A stretch of DNA of 64,000 bases, taken from Isoetes taiwanensis (lineage: Eukaryota > Streptophyta > Lycopodiopsida > Isoetales > Isoetaceae). Of the stretch, positions 1 through 12,329 are shown piece by piece. Each line of letters starts with the position of its first letter. The stretch's first letter is position 1. The notes under the pieces were generated by a model. The model had not been told where the DNA came from. It made no database searches and saw nothing but the letters and a program-made list of their open reading frames with translations. A program made the position numbers and the translations under genes. The DNA lies in the NCBI GenBank assembly GCA_021234155.1, contig JAJEKV010000027.1, forward strand, positions 13,609,714-13,673,713. Direction: 5' to 3'.

Positions 1-755
1 GCATCGGTGTGCTTCGTTCAGTTACGTATTGCTGATGCACGTGGCACCAATCGAATTGAGTCACGTGTGGCGGTGCCCCAATAAGGTTAAGGCCGCGTGG
101 ATAATGGCTTAACCATGGTTGGCTAGGGTGTGAAATAACTTAGCCATGCCCCACTAGTGCCACAATCCATGGTAGCCACAAGGCTATGAAGATAGATTTG
201 TATAGTGGCCGGATCGAGGAATATCATTATTTATGGTATGTTACGGACCATCACAAGGATGCAAACACAAAATTCCCAAGCACCATAAAGCTGCGCCCTG
301 AAAATTAAAGTTCCCACTGGTCGATTCTTTGGTCATATGGTCACCCTATATGTGTCTTTGTAAAGAAAGTTGTGCGACATGTGTCACGAGACTTGGACAT
401 ACTATCCCAATGCAAGGTGAGTTAATAAATTTGAAGGTAGCCTCATCCAATGTGGGCACGATATGTTTGTTAGCAGTGCCAATTTCTGGTACGGCGAGCT
501 GTTGGACATGCAGCAGAATGATGATTGATGTTGTGAAACGCAGTTGCTCTAGTAATGAAGGCGAGTTGGCGAGATCAATAGATCTTTACTTGTAATCCAC
601 ATGTTTGTATTATGTAACCAAAGAGGTTATTCTTGTAACCTATTCTTTCATTGACACTCTAATGTACATTCTTGTATACTATTGTATACAATAGACTTTT
701 GGTGACCCGGAGCAACACTGCGGTGGAGTTCAAATCTCCAAAAGAAATTGAGTAT

Positions 756-1000
756 TCAAGATTCATGACAATGTGGTGATACATGTCGTGATAGATGTGA
801 AATGATGCAAGGCGGGTGCATGTGGTGAATCATGTGGTGCATGTGGTGAATCATGTGGTGAATCATAGGTGGCATGTTGGACTTCGTGGCATGTTGGAGC
901 CCTGGTGGCATGTTGGAGCCTAGGTGGCATGTTTGAGCCACCTTGGCGTATTGGAACCCTAGTGGCATATTTGAGCCACCTTGGCATGCTTGAGTTCATT
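756..1000. repeat. Degenerate short tandem repeats (GTGGTGAATCAT and GGTGGCATGTTGGAGCC units)
   Basis: The first part repeats a unit of about 12 bp of the form GTGGTGAATCAT or GTGGTGCAT. The second part repeats a unit of about 20 bp of the form GGTGGCATGTTGGAGCC four to five times. The open frames across it on the minus strand (His/Pro/Met-rich) are products of the repeat, not genes. Confidence 0.75.
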
Positions 1001-1844
1001 GACCAACATGTTTGGTGAAGCGTAAGTCAACAATTGAAGTCAGCGATCAATTTACACTAGCTAATTATAACTAAAATTACTAAACAAGTGCCAAGCCAAC
1101 ATAATATGATTGGTGTCCAAAAAAGAATAGCCATTCGGGATAGATATTTTTTTTTTTTTTTAGAAAATAAAAGGTATAGTCGTCTGAGGTAATTATTAAG
1201 TATCCTACTAAATCATTCGATTAAGATACTAATGATGCGAAATCCTAAAAATCATGTAGCCTACAAATTAATTTCGCCAGCCTTTATAAGCTATGGTTGT
1301 GAGGAAATATCGTCAATTCTCCCAAGCGAATGCCGGCTTAAGGCTCTCCTTCGCTCTGCTTCCCTTTCCAACGGCCCGTCCAAGCGGACGGCCTTCCTTG
1401 CCTTTAGCGAGGTCCCTGTGATTATGGCATAGGATGAAGTGGGCGATTCCTTTGCGGATGATGTCGAGCGCCACGATTCTCCCCGGTCGGAGAGTTCCTC
1501 TTAGCTCCTCTTAAAAGCTCTGAATACTCTCTTTGAGCAAAAGAAAATCATCGAGCTTCGGAAGATTCCTCCAATTTTCATTCATCTGATGCGATTCTTG
1601 AGGAGGAGTTGATTAAAGACAACATCTGGAAGCGAAGAAGGAACAGACCAAGGAGAAGACACGGAAGAAGACCAGAAGAAGAAGAAATGTTTAAATTTCA
1701 CAATTGGTTTGGAGAGTAAGTACTAAGTAGCATGCAATTCAATTTTTCAATTTTTTCGGGCTTTCTAACTTTTCTTTTCTTTTCTGGATGAAGCTTGAAC
1801 TCCGGGTAGGAAGCCCTTGTTGTTTTTGTTATGATCCAAGTTCA

Positions 1845-2160
1845 ACCCACCCAGGCCTTTTTGTGCCTTTGTTATTTTGAAAAAGCAGAGATACCAGACC
1901 TTGTACCCTTTCTTTGATCTCACCCTTATGTCAGCGGGCCTTAGTGCCTTAAACTTGGGCTCACGAGGCCTTAGTGCCTTGTAATATATGATGGCCTTGA
2001 TGCCTTTTTTGTATATCTGGGCCTTGTGCCTTTACGAAGTTTTCTGTGTTGTAATTTACGAAGTATTACATTTTCTATTTTAATCAATTGGTTTTTGTAA
2101 TACCTTTTTTATTGTAGCCAGTTTAATCCGAGGGCCTTGTGCAAGTTTAATTTGAGTTTA
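1845..2160 (+). repeat. Dispersed GGCCTTnGTGCCTT repeats in a U-rich tract
   Basis: The words GGCCTT and GTGCCTT recur about seven times with irregular spacing inside a T-rich stretch. This resembles a transcript 3' region with simple repeats. No protein can be assigned. Confidence 0.5.
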
Positions 2161-5100
2161 ATCCGTTATACCTTGATTCATTCAACATTCAAGTACAAAT
2201 TTACGTAAGCTGAAGCATAAAAATGAGAATGCCAAGCGAAAACTTCTAGGTGGCATGCATGCAAGCGTCCCTTTCTTCTGCCTCATTCCCAAAATAAACA
2301 TGCAAGCCCTACGATTTGCATCACTTTATTCCCAAAATACGCCCACTGTTCATTAGTCCATTACATCCCCATTGTCTATTCACTTCCATCTCTTCACTCT
2401 TTCCCATTAGTCTATCTCCTTTACTTAGCCATGGCCAAATTCAAGACATTCACACTCGCGGGAACACTATCCCGACCATTATGCTCCTGTCGCTGCCCGA
2501 CGCGGTCGGAATCCATGTCTTCTGCGGAGATGCGTGTCTTCCTCCACGGAGAGGCCGCCCGATTCTGATGGTAGCCAAATTCCTCCACCAGTGGAAAGCT
2601 CATCATGGATGCCGTATGCATCCCGATGTGGGTGCTCGGTGGGTGCATCACGGAGGTTATGATGGCGAAGCGACTCTCGAAATGAAGATGTATGCTGCGG
2701 ACGACCTCCATATAGGCTCAATGGCCCCCTTTGATTAGTTTAGATTTGTATTGTAATCCCTGGTTTTAATTTTTTTTGCAATAGTCCTTGTGACTATTCT
2801 TTTGTAAAACTTTTCATTAATAGCGAACTTGTTTTGCAATAGTTCTTGTTTGCAATAGAACTTTTTGCTTTAGCTGTTCTCTGAGTTTTCCTTTATTCTT
2901 TCGATTAAATTTGAACTTTTGTCATTAATTATAAAATGCAAACTTGGAATTTGAAGGTGCGAGAATCTATGATCGCACACTAACAAAATATAGTAACCCA
3001 TTTCGTAAATAGGAAAATATGAGATGGGTGGCTCGGGTTCAAAAAAATAGAGTTCAAAAGCTGAAAACAAAACGAGTGAAGACAAAAGTTAGTGGCCTTG
3101 CAAGAATCTTTTGCACAAAGCGAGCTTAGGAATTTTGGCCTCTATCAATTCGGGGACCTAATTTGGGATCCATATATTCACATCACCAAAATCGATCAAG
3201 ATACTACTCCAGGGATCGAAACCATTCCATTTTAAAATGGGTCAAAAATGGTCAATGCCCCCAGGATTATGGTGAAATCATGGTGAAAGCCGTGGTGACA
3301 AATGTGGTGGCTGGGTGATGTAAGCGTTGTTTTTATATTTCAAAGGGAAAAAATACATATGAAATCTACCATGCCCAGGTAGAATAGTTCATACTTCTTA
3401 TGAAATGAAGTATCTTTGGAAAAATCGAGGAAAACTATAACTTTGAGGCTTCTAGTATTATCAAAATGCATTAGAGATACTAATTTGTTTTGAAGAGGTT
3501 AATGATGACATCGATTCTTTGGCCTCAATCGGATCCTACATTGTGAGATCCCAACTCTTCTTCTTCAAGTATGTTCAAGATTTCATCAAGTTTTTTTGAA
3601 TAGTTGGTGTAATCCACAACACTAAAACATGAGCTTCTGTTTACGCTCCCACTTATGATCTGATTCATAAAGTATTGTCTCGATTTATTGTGTCTCCATG
3701 CATCGCTGTTGAGCACTTTTTAATGGCTGAAGCATGGATCATTTCCTGCTTTAGTTGGATGAACATATCCTCTTCCTCAAGCATGGAGAGAGAGCTGCGA
3801 ACTCATCCTCGGAATCATCGCCACCCCGGGAACCACATCTACGGTTAAGTCTCTGTTGCATCATGTAAACAACATCATGCAGTAAAACAACATCTACTAC
3901 AAAGAAAGCAACGCCTATCAACGCCTTGGCTTCTAATTCTTTAAGCCCCATCGGGAATTAACCTATGTTTTAAGCCTAGAATACCTCTCGAATTCATGGG
4001 TCCCTCCGCTCCTCTAATATCCGCCTCACGTTCTGGTTTATTTATCCGGTATAGGTCCTGCAGTCTGTTGCATTTGAGCTGGCGAAATTGTTTGTGCTTC
4101 ATGTTCTCCTTACTGTTTCTATGCCATATTTGGATTGGGATAAGCCAATGTGCATACAAAACTAGATTTAGGGTTTCCCCAATGCTTCACCGCCTGCCGA
4201 CTTTTGAATGATTGATCTTGCATTTGATGTGTGATTCCAATGATTCTCTGTCCCCGTACGTTCATCCTTAATGTAATTTTTTCATGTGTCACTTTCACCC
4301 ACATCAATTAAGCATTGAGAGATTGAAGTGAAGATTTATGATAAACATATAAAATGATTACAAAGGTTACATTTGATTACAAGCGATTTTCTATTAAACA
4401 TTTTGATTTGACAACAAAATTTTTTTATATACACTTTCTTTCATTCTGTCGTCTATCAAAGAGATCAAAGGTCGGCTCCTCTCGTCATCTTCTATGACCA
4501 CGATCGATGTACCCACTTGCAAGATTGCGGCTTGCCGGCCCTATATCATCCCGTGCAGGAGGAAAGCAAAAAGCCATAATGTGCGGTGTTACCAAAGCGG
4601 AATAGCGACTTCTCCATGTGCATCCTACAAGCCCCTTGTGATGATAGAACATATCCACGAAGTGAAGAATTGTTCCTCTGTAAACAACCTATCATACTTG
4701 AGAAAAACATCTAAGCGTAAAAAGCTTGGTAGCCATTAGCGAAAAGGTTTCAACCTTCTGTCTGGTCAATAGTAGGAGGAGAATAGGCCAAAAGATCTTT
4801 GGTGTGTAAAATTTCGATTAAAGCGAGAGAAAGTTAGAGATCTGGGGAGGTTTGGTGTACAATTCATCCTCGGTGAGAGTTTTCAACATTTACGTGGTCA
4901 TATTCTCATCCGGTGAATAGAAATTTTTCATTTGCACGAATGTCCATCCGTTGCATGGGTGAAAATCGAGACGACACGCCCTAGGTATCATGGGCTCTTC
5001 TTCTCTGGTGACATTGTCTCATTCAACACTCCATCGTTTTCACGGGGATCAAGAGGTGAAGTTGGCCATGTCTGCTAAAGTAACTTCTTTAGCGGCTATC

Positions 5101-6626
5101 ATGTAAAACTTCGGTTAGGGAGCAAGAAGAATGGCACCTCGAGCCTTTTGGGTTGCAGGGGTCATTAATTTTGCCATCCATAATGATTTTTGCAGAAATG
5201 GTGTTTGCCGACCAAGGATGATGAGAGGAATAATTTAAGGAAAAGGAAAGCATTTGGTGGAAAGGCTATTCGGAAGGATCTGTCATCGGGAGGAAGAGGC
5301 AGAAAAAGTGGAAAACCTGGTGAAACATGTGGTGACACATGTGGTGAAATTTATATGGCGAATTTTCCCAAAAAAATAAACTTTACATGGCCATCAGCCC
5401 TAAATTCAAATTCTCTTTTGGCTCCTTCACAATTTCATGCTCCTTCCTGCTTTGCCCAAAGGGGCACTCTACTCTCCCTGATTAAGTGCATTCCATCCTC
5501 GATCCCAAGATCCTCTGTCAAAGAATATGAACCGCCCGACTACTTTGCTCCCAAACTGTGATACACTCTCCTACGGATCAAGAGGATCTCAAACTCTTTG
5601 CCAAGATTGGATGCTAATGGTGTACGGTTCCTCTATTTCCAAGACCCGGTGGGCGAGCATCTCGGGCGAGCAATTTGCCCCGTTTTGAATACCAACAATC
5701 CAGTCCCCACAAACATCTGACTATTCGGAGATTACATGAAGAACCTTGCGAGACATTGGAACTTCGGTGGAACTGCGAGAATATAGGTGTTCCCGGCTGA
5801 GGGATTGGTACCACGATATTCAATACACTCATGACATGTAATGAACCCGCAGTTAGGGGCATCACGGATATAGATATAATTGATATCACGATGATGATGA
5901 ACTAGAATGGGCTATAAATTACTGCGAGAGCACATATCTTATGCATCAAATATGGTGGTTCATGGAAGCTTAGCGGTGAGAAAAAGAATATGAGATCAGC
6001 GATTTGAGTACTACGAGGGAATGCTATTATCATCCACGAGTGTGTAGCGGATACGCATATGGCACTTTGATAATTTTTATGTCCACTACCAATGCGGGGC
6101 AGTGATTCTTTGAGAGCTAAAAGGGAAATGGCAACACTCTTATACTTGATTAATTTAGGAGCTCACCATGAATTCCTAAACACCTACCATATCCACACAA
6201 ATCACCCCACTCTTCCACATCATTGACTTGCACCTCTCCTTTTTGACAAAGCAGGATCTTCATATATACGCATCTTATTAACATCTACATCTTTTTGCGG
6301 GAATTAAGTGCGCTCACTGCATTCTGACATAACACATATCCACAACTACTATTGTTATTATAAAACATTATATGTGCTTTCAACATCACCTACTTCATTT
6401 TGTATTTATTTGCATGCTTTATCATAAGTAGCCTACCTATAAAGGCTCACTCACTATTTGTACCCTTTTCTATAATTAATGAAAAAAACCCCATTCACTC
6501 AAAAAAAAAAATACAATTGAGCATGGAATTGAGTTTCTTATATTATTCCCCAAACAAGGCAAAGACACAACAACATATATTCAAAATTCACGAATCATTT
6601 CCTAACTTTTGTAAGAATGTGTTCAA

Positions 6627-8120
6627 CTATTCTTCATCGGACATGCTATCTTCATCGGATAAAACCTCGGGCAAGTTTTCTAGAATCTTTTCCTCATACA
6701 CTGGTCTAGCTTTGTAAGCAGTTCGAGCACCTTTCTTGATGCTTTGCATGGGAACTTCGAATAGCACAAATTTGAGTAGAGAATACAGTGACTTTGGCTC
6801 GTTTGTCAACAACTCATACATCACCTTTGGCCGAGGCTTCTTTCTATAGTAAATGCCCTCCCCAGCGGTTTCACCTCTCATAAACAAGTTTCCGTTAAGC
6901 GGAAGTCATTTTCAACTTCAAATTTTGGCTTGGTGCATAGCAACATCAAAATCTGAGAATCCTCCTTATTCCCTTTAGGTCGGCATAGCTGCCAAAAAGT
7001 GTCTCCTTCTCTAAGTGTACTACAAAGTACATTTGCCAGGTTGAGTATAGTGGCACAGTAGACTTGCGGGTCTCTTCCACATCCATGAACATTGGAGGAT
7101 GGTTCAGCGACCTACAAGGTTCCATTCATCTACATACAATTTGTTCTCACACATGTCCCATTTTCCCATCCAAACAATTCTTTTGCCAAAAACATGATAG
7201 CTTTACGGTATGTTAGGTTGTGTTGGATTTCTGTCTTGAATCCATGGGCTTTGAATGAATTTGCACGGTTTCTGGAATTGTCTCTCTTTTAAACCTTTTT
7301 TCTGTTGATATCCTCGGGTTTTATTTCCCGGAGTATCTCGAACTTTTCTTCCATTTTGGGTCCACTCGGATGTACCACATTGAAATTGACCTCATGTATC
7401 CATCTTTTCAATTCTGTTGCCTTCCCATCATGTTCACCTTTTTCCATGGTTTGATTCAAAGTTCCACATCATGTTGACCTCATTGTATCCTGGCTGTACC
7501 TTCCAACAAAATAAAATGATCGTTTTGCTTTAGTTGTGATCACCATCTGAAAATACATAGTCTTTGTTTGGGGACATTGCCTTTTCTTTTAAGTACTCAA
7601 AATGTTTCATAAAACAATGTTGAACAAAAAGTGTGTCATGTTCCTATCATCCGACACATAGTATTGTTTCCTTCTCAATGGTGTGCATACGGATCAACAC
7701 GATAGGTTATTTGAACAAATATAGTTATCACAGTTTGTTGACCCAGCGCATGGGCCCGAACTTCATTACGCTCCTTAAAAGTATAATTCTCTTGTGAAGT
7801 CAACCCACGGATAGGTAAGCATCTCGGGCAAGTTATCAAGGAGTTCTTTATGCGGCACACACCACTTATATCACGAAGTTGTGTAAAGGGAAATTTTGGA
7901 AGCTTCTCAACATTTTGTTCACCGGTGGAAGACTTGGTTTCATTGTGTTGGTGAATGAGCTTAGACTTCTTCTTGCCATCTCACGAATCTGAGTTTTTTC
8001 ATCTAGGTATTCCCACTTCACCATGCCACTATCACTAGATTGTTCATAATAGGCGGATAGAACTTCTTAATCCCCACTCTTTACACTCATAGATGCATTC
8101 CTCTTTATGATAAGTTGGAA
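6627..8120 (-). pseudogene. 3' part of an unrecognised, frameshifted protein gene
   Basis: The clearest segment is 6887-6627. It encodes an 86-residue C-terminus rich in basic residues (RKKPRPKVMYELLTNEPK) that ends in an acidic SDEDSMSDEE tail. Upstream, at about 6890-7080, another frame continues in a protein-like way (DTFWQLCRPKGNKEDSQILM). At 7860-7675 there is a segment containing CPRCLP. These pieces are joined only by changing frame, so the gene is decayed or the sequence contains indel errors. The coding-like segments at 9.2-9.8 kb lie on the same strand and may be upstream exons of the same gene, with the minisatellite in an intron. I do not recognise the family. Confidence 0.4.
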
Positions 8121-8439
8121 GCTAGTTTTCTCACATAAGATTCACGCCACGGACTTCTTGTGCTACTTATTTTTGTATTCGGGCATACATTCACCATATA
8201 TATACGAGCGCAAAAGTTGACAAGTCTGTTCTTGACTTTTGGAGTGTTAGTTCTCATACTATTGAAGCCATCTATTAGCATCGCATTCTAACATGGTATA
8301 TCTGGCTAACAACTATTGAAGTCCTTTAATTTTACAACAAACCATGGTTTGACTTTTCAAACATCCTCATTTGATCATAACACTAGGATGTTAAAGTCTT
8401 GAATTTCTGAACAATTGCAAGCGCAAGAAGATAACAAGG

Positions 8440-9095
8440 TGATCGGCATATTTATTGAACACTACATTTTCTACCACTCTAGGCACCACATAGCATATAT
8501 TCTGACATTCATCTTACACCTCGTTATTCACCACACTAGACACCACAAAGCATATAATCGTAATTTATTGTACACCATATTTTTCACCACACTAGGCACC
8601 ACACTGGCATATATTGGGACATTCATCTTGTTTTCTCGTTATTCACCACACACTAGGCACCACAAAGCATATAATACATAATTTATTGCACCATATTTTT
8701 CACCACACTAGGCACCACATAGCATATATTCTGACATTTATTTTACATATATTTTTCACCACACTAGGCACCACATAGAATATATTACAGCACATTATTT
8801 TTCACCCATGTTATTCACCACACTAGGCACCACATAGCATATATTACAGCATTTTGTTTACACCATGTTATTCACCACACTAGGCACCACAAAGAGGCGT
8901 ATGTTTAGGCGTTTATTTTTCACCATATTTTTTCACCACACTGGGCACCACATAGCATATATTCGTATGTATTTTACACCATGTTATTCCGCGCACTAGG
9001 GCACCACAAAGCATATATTTCGGCATTTATTTTTACCCGTGCCTCACCACGCTAGGTAGCACATATCATATATCATGACATTAATAGGCACCACA
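8440..9095. repeat. Minisatellite, about 60-bp unit, about eleven copies
   Basis: Every copy carries TTCACCACACTAGGCACCAC followed by A(T/A)AGCATATAT and an AT-rich spacer of 15-30 bp. Copies differ by a few substitutions and by spacer length, and the array decays toward its right end. It lies between two blocks of minus-strand coding-like sequence, so it may sit inside an intron. The same CACCAC words appear in reverse orientation in the small arrays near 0.8, 3.3 and 5.3 kb. Confidence 0.9.
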
Positions 9096-9189
9096 CCTGC
9101 ACGAGCAATCACTAAACCACAACCACATATCACAAGCAATCACTAACCACATACAACATACCATTAACAATAAAAAAATGTGGTGAAGA

Positions 9190-9780
9190 TGAAGAAATGG
9201 AAATAACACGTGATTCTTCGGATAGTAGTGGCATGATCCTCTCTTACATTTCGTTCCAATCTTCTGAACTTAACATATGCATTTGGAGACCCTCTTGTTT
9301 TGGTCCAAAATTCTTTTGCTGAAGTTCTATGACATAGTGGGAATTGCATATCTTCTAACTCTTTTGTACAAAACCCATTTCCCCCTTTGCAATCTATCTC
9401 TTCCCTCTTCAATTTTGCTTTGGTAAGATTCTTAGGATGAACACCAGCGGTTTACCAAAACCAGAAACAGCGTGGGATTAGCACTTTTCGGTATTAATGC
9501 TTCCTCTTACGGCCATAGCAAGGCAACTACTCTTTGGTACGCTAAAGCATCATTCTTTGAGACTTCTTCTGAAGTTGAATGGAAGCCACGAGGTTCTTGA
9601 CCACAATACTCTTGGCTTGCAAATCTTTCGACTCTTCACCAACTCTGTTTGTCCATTGTGTCATCTTCGGAAAATCTCGTAAAACCTCTTTCTTATCCTT
9701 TGTCGGCCCGAAGCCTCTAGTGGTGCTATGAAATGAAGATAATAATTTCAACACCATCGGCGCCCTAGTAGAGGCGTTAC
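9190..9780 (-). pseudogene. Unrecognised coding remnant, probable upstream exons of the 6.6-8.1 kb gene
   Basis: Minus-strand frames at 9757-9542 and about 9430-9240 look like protein sequence (for example FGPTKDKKEVLRDFPKMTQW and NLTKAKLKREEIDCKGGNGF). They lie in different phases. Composition and strand match the segment at 6.6-8.1 kb across the minisatellite. No family is recognised. It could also be an old transposon gene. Confidence 0.35.
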
Positions 9781-10249
9781 GGTGGATCCTCCCTCTGCTG
9801 ATTCAATTTTGCTAATTCTTCTTTAGCTTCCCTTTTTCTTTTCCTTTGCGTCTTTTATGATCCGTTCTTGTTACGGGTTCTCTTTCTCTTACACACGTGC
9901 TCGGTTTGAGATTTTAAGCAGATTTGCTTCCAAATTAAATGATTCAAAGTATAGACGGATTGATCCACAACGGATTAAGTTATATAACCGTGTGCTTCAG
10001 GAAAGGCTGGCGGGTGGGTCGTGGGTTTAGGAATCGGTTAGGTGGAGATTGGAATGGGGCGGGTGGTAGGGAAATGGAATGGGGCCGGGTGGCGTAGGAA
10101 TCGGGTTGTTGGCCGGTTCAAAAATGATTGGTCCAAGGCGTTACATGCACTAGGCGCCAAACAAACATTTAAAAATCGCACCCGCAAATTTGATATCTCC
10201 ACCACATTTTTAGGGGCGGACACCGAAGTGTTCCACTACAATAATACTT

Positions 10250-11945
10250 TCACCGAGCGGGGGCAGAAATAGCGTTGGAAGGAAGCGAAACAGAAGAAGT
10301 TGATCTTTGTAAGACCCGGAGGCATGGGGCCGAAGAAAAGAAGCGGTAGCCAAGGCTTTCCTTTGACACTTTGGGCTTTATGGCCGAACAAAAGAGTGCG
10401 AAGCCAAAGGTGATATCTAGTATAGTGGGCAAGAGCAGTAGAAGCGGGGCCATAGCGAGGATCGATGCGGCAAGATGGAAGGAAGCAATGGAAGGAGAGT
10501 TGAACTCTTTCAAACAATGCGGGACGTATGAGTTAGTGATCGAGGCCAAAGGATAAAAATGTAGTGGGAAGCAAGTGGTTATTCAAAATTAAAAAGGAAT
10601 GTTGATGGATGCATAGGAGGTACAAAGCTCGGTTGGTTGCAAAGGGATACGGGAACACGGGTTGATTACAAAGACACTTTTCACCTATTTGAAGGTGACT
10701 AGTGTAAGGGCGTTGTTGGCACTTGCCGTTCAGAGGAATATGGATATAGAACACATGGATGTCAAATTGCATTCCTAAATGGTGACTTGGAAGAGGAAAT
10801 ATATATGGAGCAGCCAGTGCAAACATGGTATGCAAGTTGAAAAAAGGCAATTCTGGCTTGAGACAAGCATCGAGGCAATGGTATTTGTGTATGAATAAAT
10901 TTCTCATATCGATTGGGCTTATTAAACTCAAAGCTAAGGTAATTTGTACATGTGGAGAAAAAAACAAATGCCCGATTATGGCACTATATGTAGATGTTGT
11001 ATCATTGTGAGTAATAACGAGAATAGATAGGCAAGTGCAAGATGTTGTTAAAGAGTCGCTTCGGATAGCCCAGAAGTAGGAGAGCTCAAAAGTTATTGGG
11101 GATGGAGTTAAAGAAATAGGCTAAAGGGGAGCCAGTTTGACACGGGAAGCGTTATCAAAAGAATATCTTAGATAAATTTGAATGCAAGGATGCAATCCCT
11201 CGCCAAAAACCCCTATTGCAGCCAAAAGGCATGTGTCCAAGGTCTCCGCACTAGAAGTTAAAAAATGAAAAAAAAACCCTCGAGTTGATAGGTAGTCTGC
11301 TTTGCAATCGCCAAATTGTACAAGACCGGACATCACATATGTAGTCAATTTGTTGAGCGGATACAATAATAATCCGGGTAACATTGGATAGCTGTCAAAC
11401 GCAGTATTGAGATATTTTAAGGGAACAATCAATCACGGCATTCGGTTCACACAGGGTGACAAATATGAGTTGATAGGATATCTGAGGATCTTGATTGGGG
11501 AGGCGATAGATGACGGAAAATCTACATCCGTATATATTCTGCAAAAATTGGGAACACACCCATATCTTGGGCAAGCAAAAAGCGAGGAATGTGTAGCAAA
11601 GTCAAGCTTGTAAGGTATTATGTAGCAATCGGGCTAGCGACGTAGGAGATCATATGGATGAGAGAATGCTCAGCGAGATTGGTCACCGCGAATGAAAAAG
11701 GCAGCGTTGCTTTATTGTGATAATAAAAATGGAGCAGCCATGTGCAAGAACTCTGCTTGCCACTCTAGGAACCGAAGCACATAGAGATCCATCACCATTT
11801 CATAAGGGATGAAGTTGAAAAGGAGAAATAGAAGTAAAACATATTCCCCGCGAAATGCGCCAAGGCCGATATGTTTACCAAAGTTCTAGCGAGACCCCAA
11901 AATTTGAGTTGGCCAAAAGGCAAGTAGGGATTTTTTAGTGTACGT
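10250..11945 (+). pseudogene. Copia retrotransposon pol remnant (reverse transcriptase to RNase H), truncated at the 5' side
   Basis: The sequence is collinear with the better preserved Copia pol at 31.7-34.4 kb. It starts abruptly at the point equivalent to about 31,710. Readable pieces include SSIVGK at the start of the reverse transcriptase region, QASRQWYLCMNKFLISIG, and the RNase H segment around 11,650-11,900 (HRNRSTKHIEIHHHF-like). Many frameshifts and stops break it. Differences from the 31-34 kb copy concentrate at CAG and CTG words, which appear here as CGG, CG or TG. It runs directly into the LTR at 11,957, so it is the upstream member of a tandem Copia pair sharing that LTR. Confidence 0.9.
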
Positions 11946-11956
11946 ACGAGGGGAGA

Positions 11957-12304
11957 TGTTGGAGAAATACAAAGAGAATGACGCTTATTCGGCCACGTGT
12001 CGCGGGTTCAGATACAAATGTGGATCACCCGGTTGGCAAGCGTGATCCAATAAACCGTGCGAGAAGACAAAAGGAGGCGTCGAACGTAAAGATGGGGCGC
12101 GCAACCGTGGGGTGATCCGCGCGAAGCGTGGGTAAAGCGGAAGATTGATTGGAGTCGAAGTCGTGGAGGTGGATTGATCGAGTCAGATCCGGCTATTTGG
12201 ATCAAGGAAAAAGTTGCGTATGATTTGTTGTTGCTCAAACCGATGCTTGGGCTGTCGGATTGAGAGGTAAACAGAGATTTGATTCTTGCTATTATCATTT
12301 ATCG
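11957..12304 (+). repeat. Copia LTR (left)
   Basis: It starts TGTTGGAGAA, follows a purine-rich GAGGGGAGA tract, and ends TTATCATTTATC. It aligns along its length with the LTR at 34,425-34,778. By eye the right LTR has 21 CAG/CTG sites and this one has 4. It serves as the 3' LTR of the truncated copy at 10.25 kb and the 5' LTR of the element that follows. Confidence 0.88.
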
Positions 12305-12305
12305 A

Positions 12306-12320
12306 ATGAGTATCGAAGAT
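12306..12320 (+). promoter_or_regulatory. Copia primer-binding site, initiator-Met type, altered
   Basis: Just inside the LTR the sequence GAGTATCGAAG matches the usual plant Copia primer site TGGTATCAGAGC, with CAG replaced by CG. Only this short match supports the call. Confidence 0.5.
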
Positions 12321-12329
12321 GGCAAAGCG

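Larger units (their letters stand above)
1..6600. other. AT-rich stretch without a confident gene
   Basis: I see no recognisable protein domain here. The stretch holds several U-rich, 3'-UTR-like tracts (around 590-690, 1850-2170 and 2730-2870) and scattered short open frames without family resemblance. The frame at 5190-5561 (123 codons) is basic and serine-rich in an untypical way, and I do not consider it supported. A 16-bp perfect palindrome lies at 679-694. GGTGA/CATGTGGTG words recur at 770-860, 3270-3320 and 5315-5360. The area is probably decayed repeats. Confidence 0.5.

Noticed and set aside
694-744. tRNA-like T-arm (GGAG-TTCAAAT-CTCC) with a 7-bp CTTTTGG/CCAAAAG stem
   Set aside because: The span is only about 50 bp and no anticodon arm can be formed, so it is not a tRNA gene. 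At most it is a decayed tRNA-derived fragment.
756-999. Two minus-strand His/Met-rich open frames
   Set aside because: They are translations of the short tandem repeats in this region.
3751-3951. Minus-strand frame (DVVYMMQQRLNRRCGSRGG) considered as the start of a Harbinger nuclease
   Set aside because: The resemblance is short and no nuclease core follows on either strand.
5190-5561. 123-codon plus-strand open frame
   Set aside because: No domain resemblance, no neighbouring exon, and it overlaps GGTGA/CATGTG repeat words. It is probably chance.
8440-9095. CRISPR-like array of about 60-bp periodic repeats
   Set aside because: Spacers are AT-rich and similar to each other, the genome is eukaryotic, and no cas gene is present. 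It is a minisatellite.
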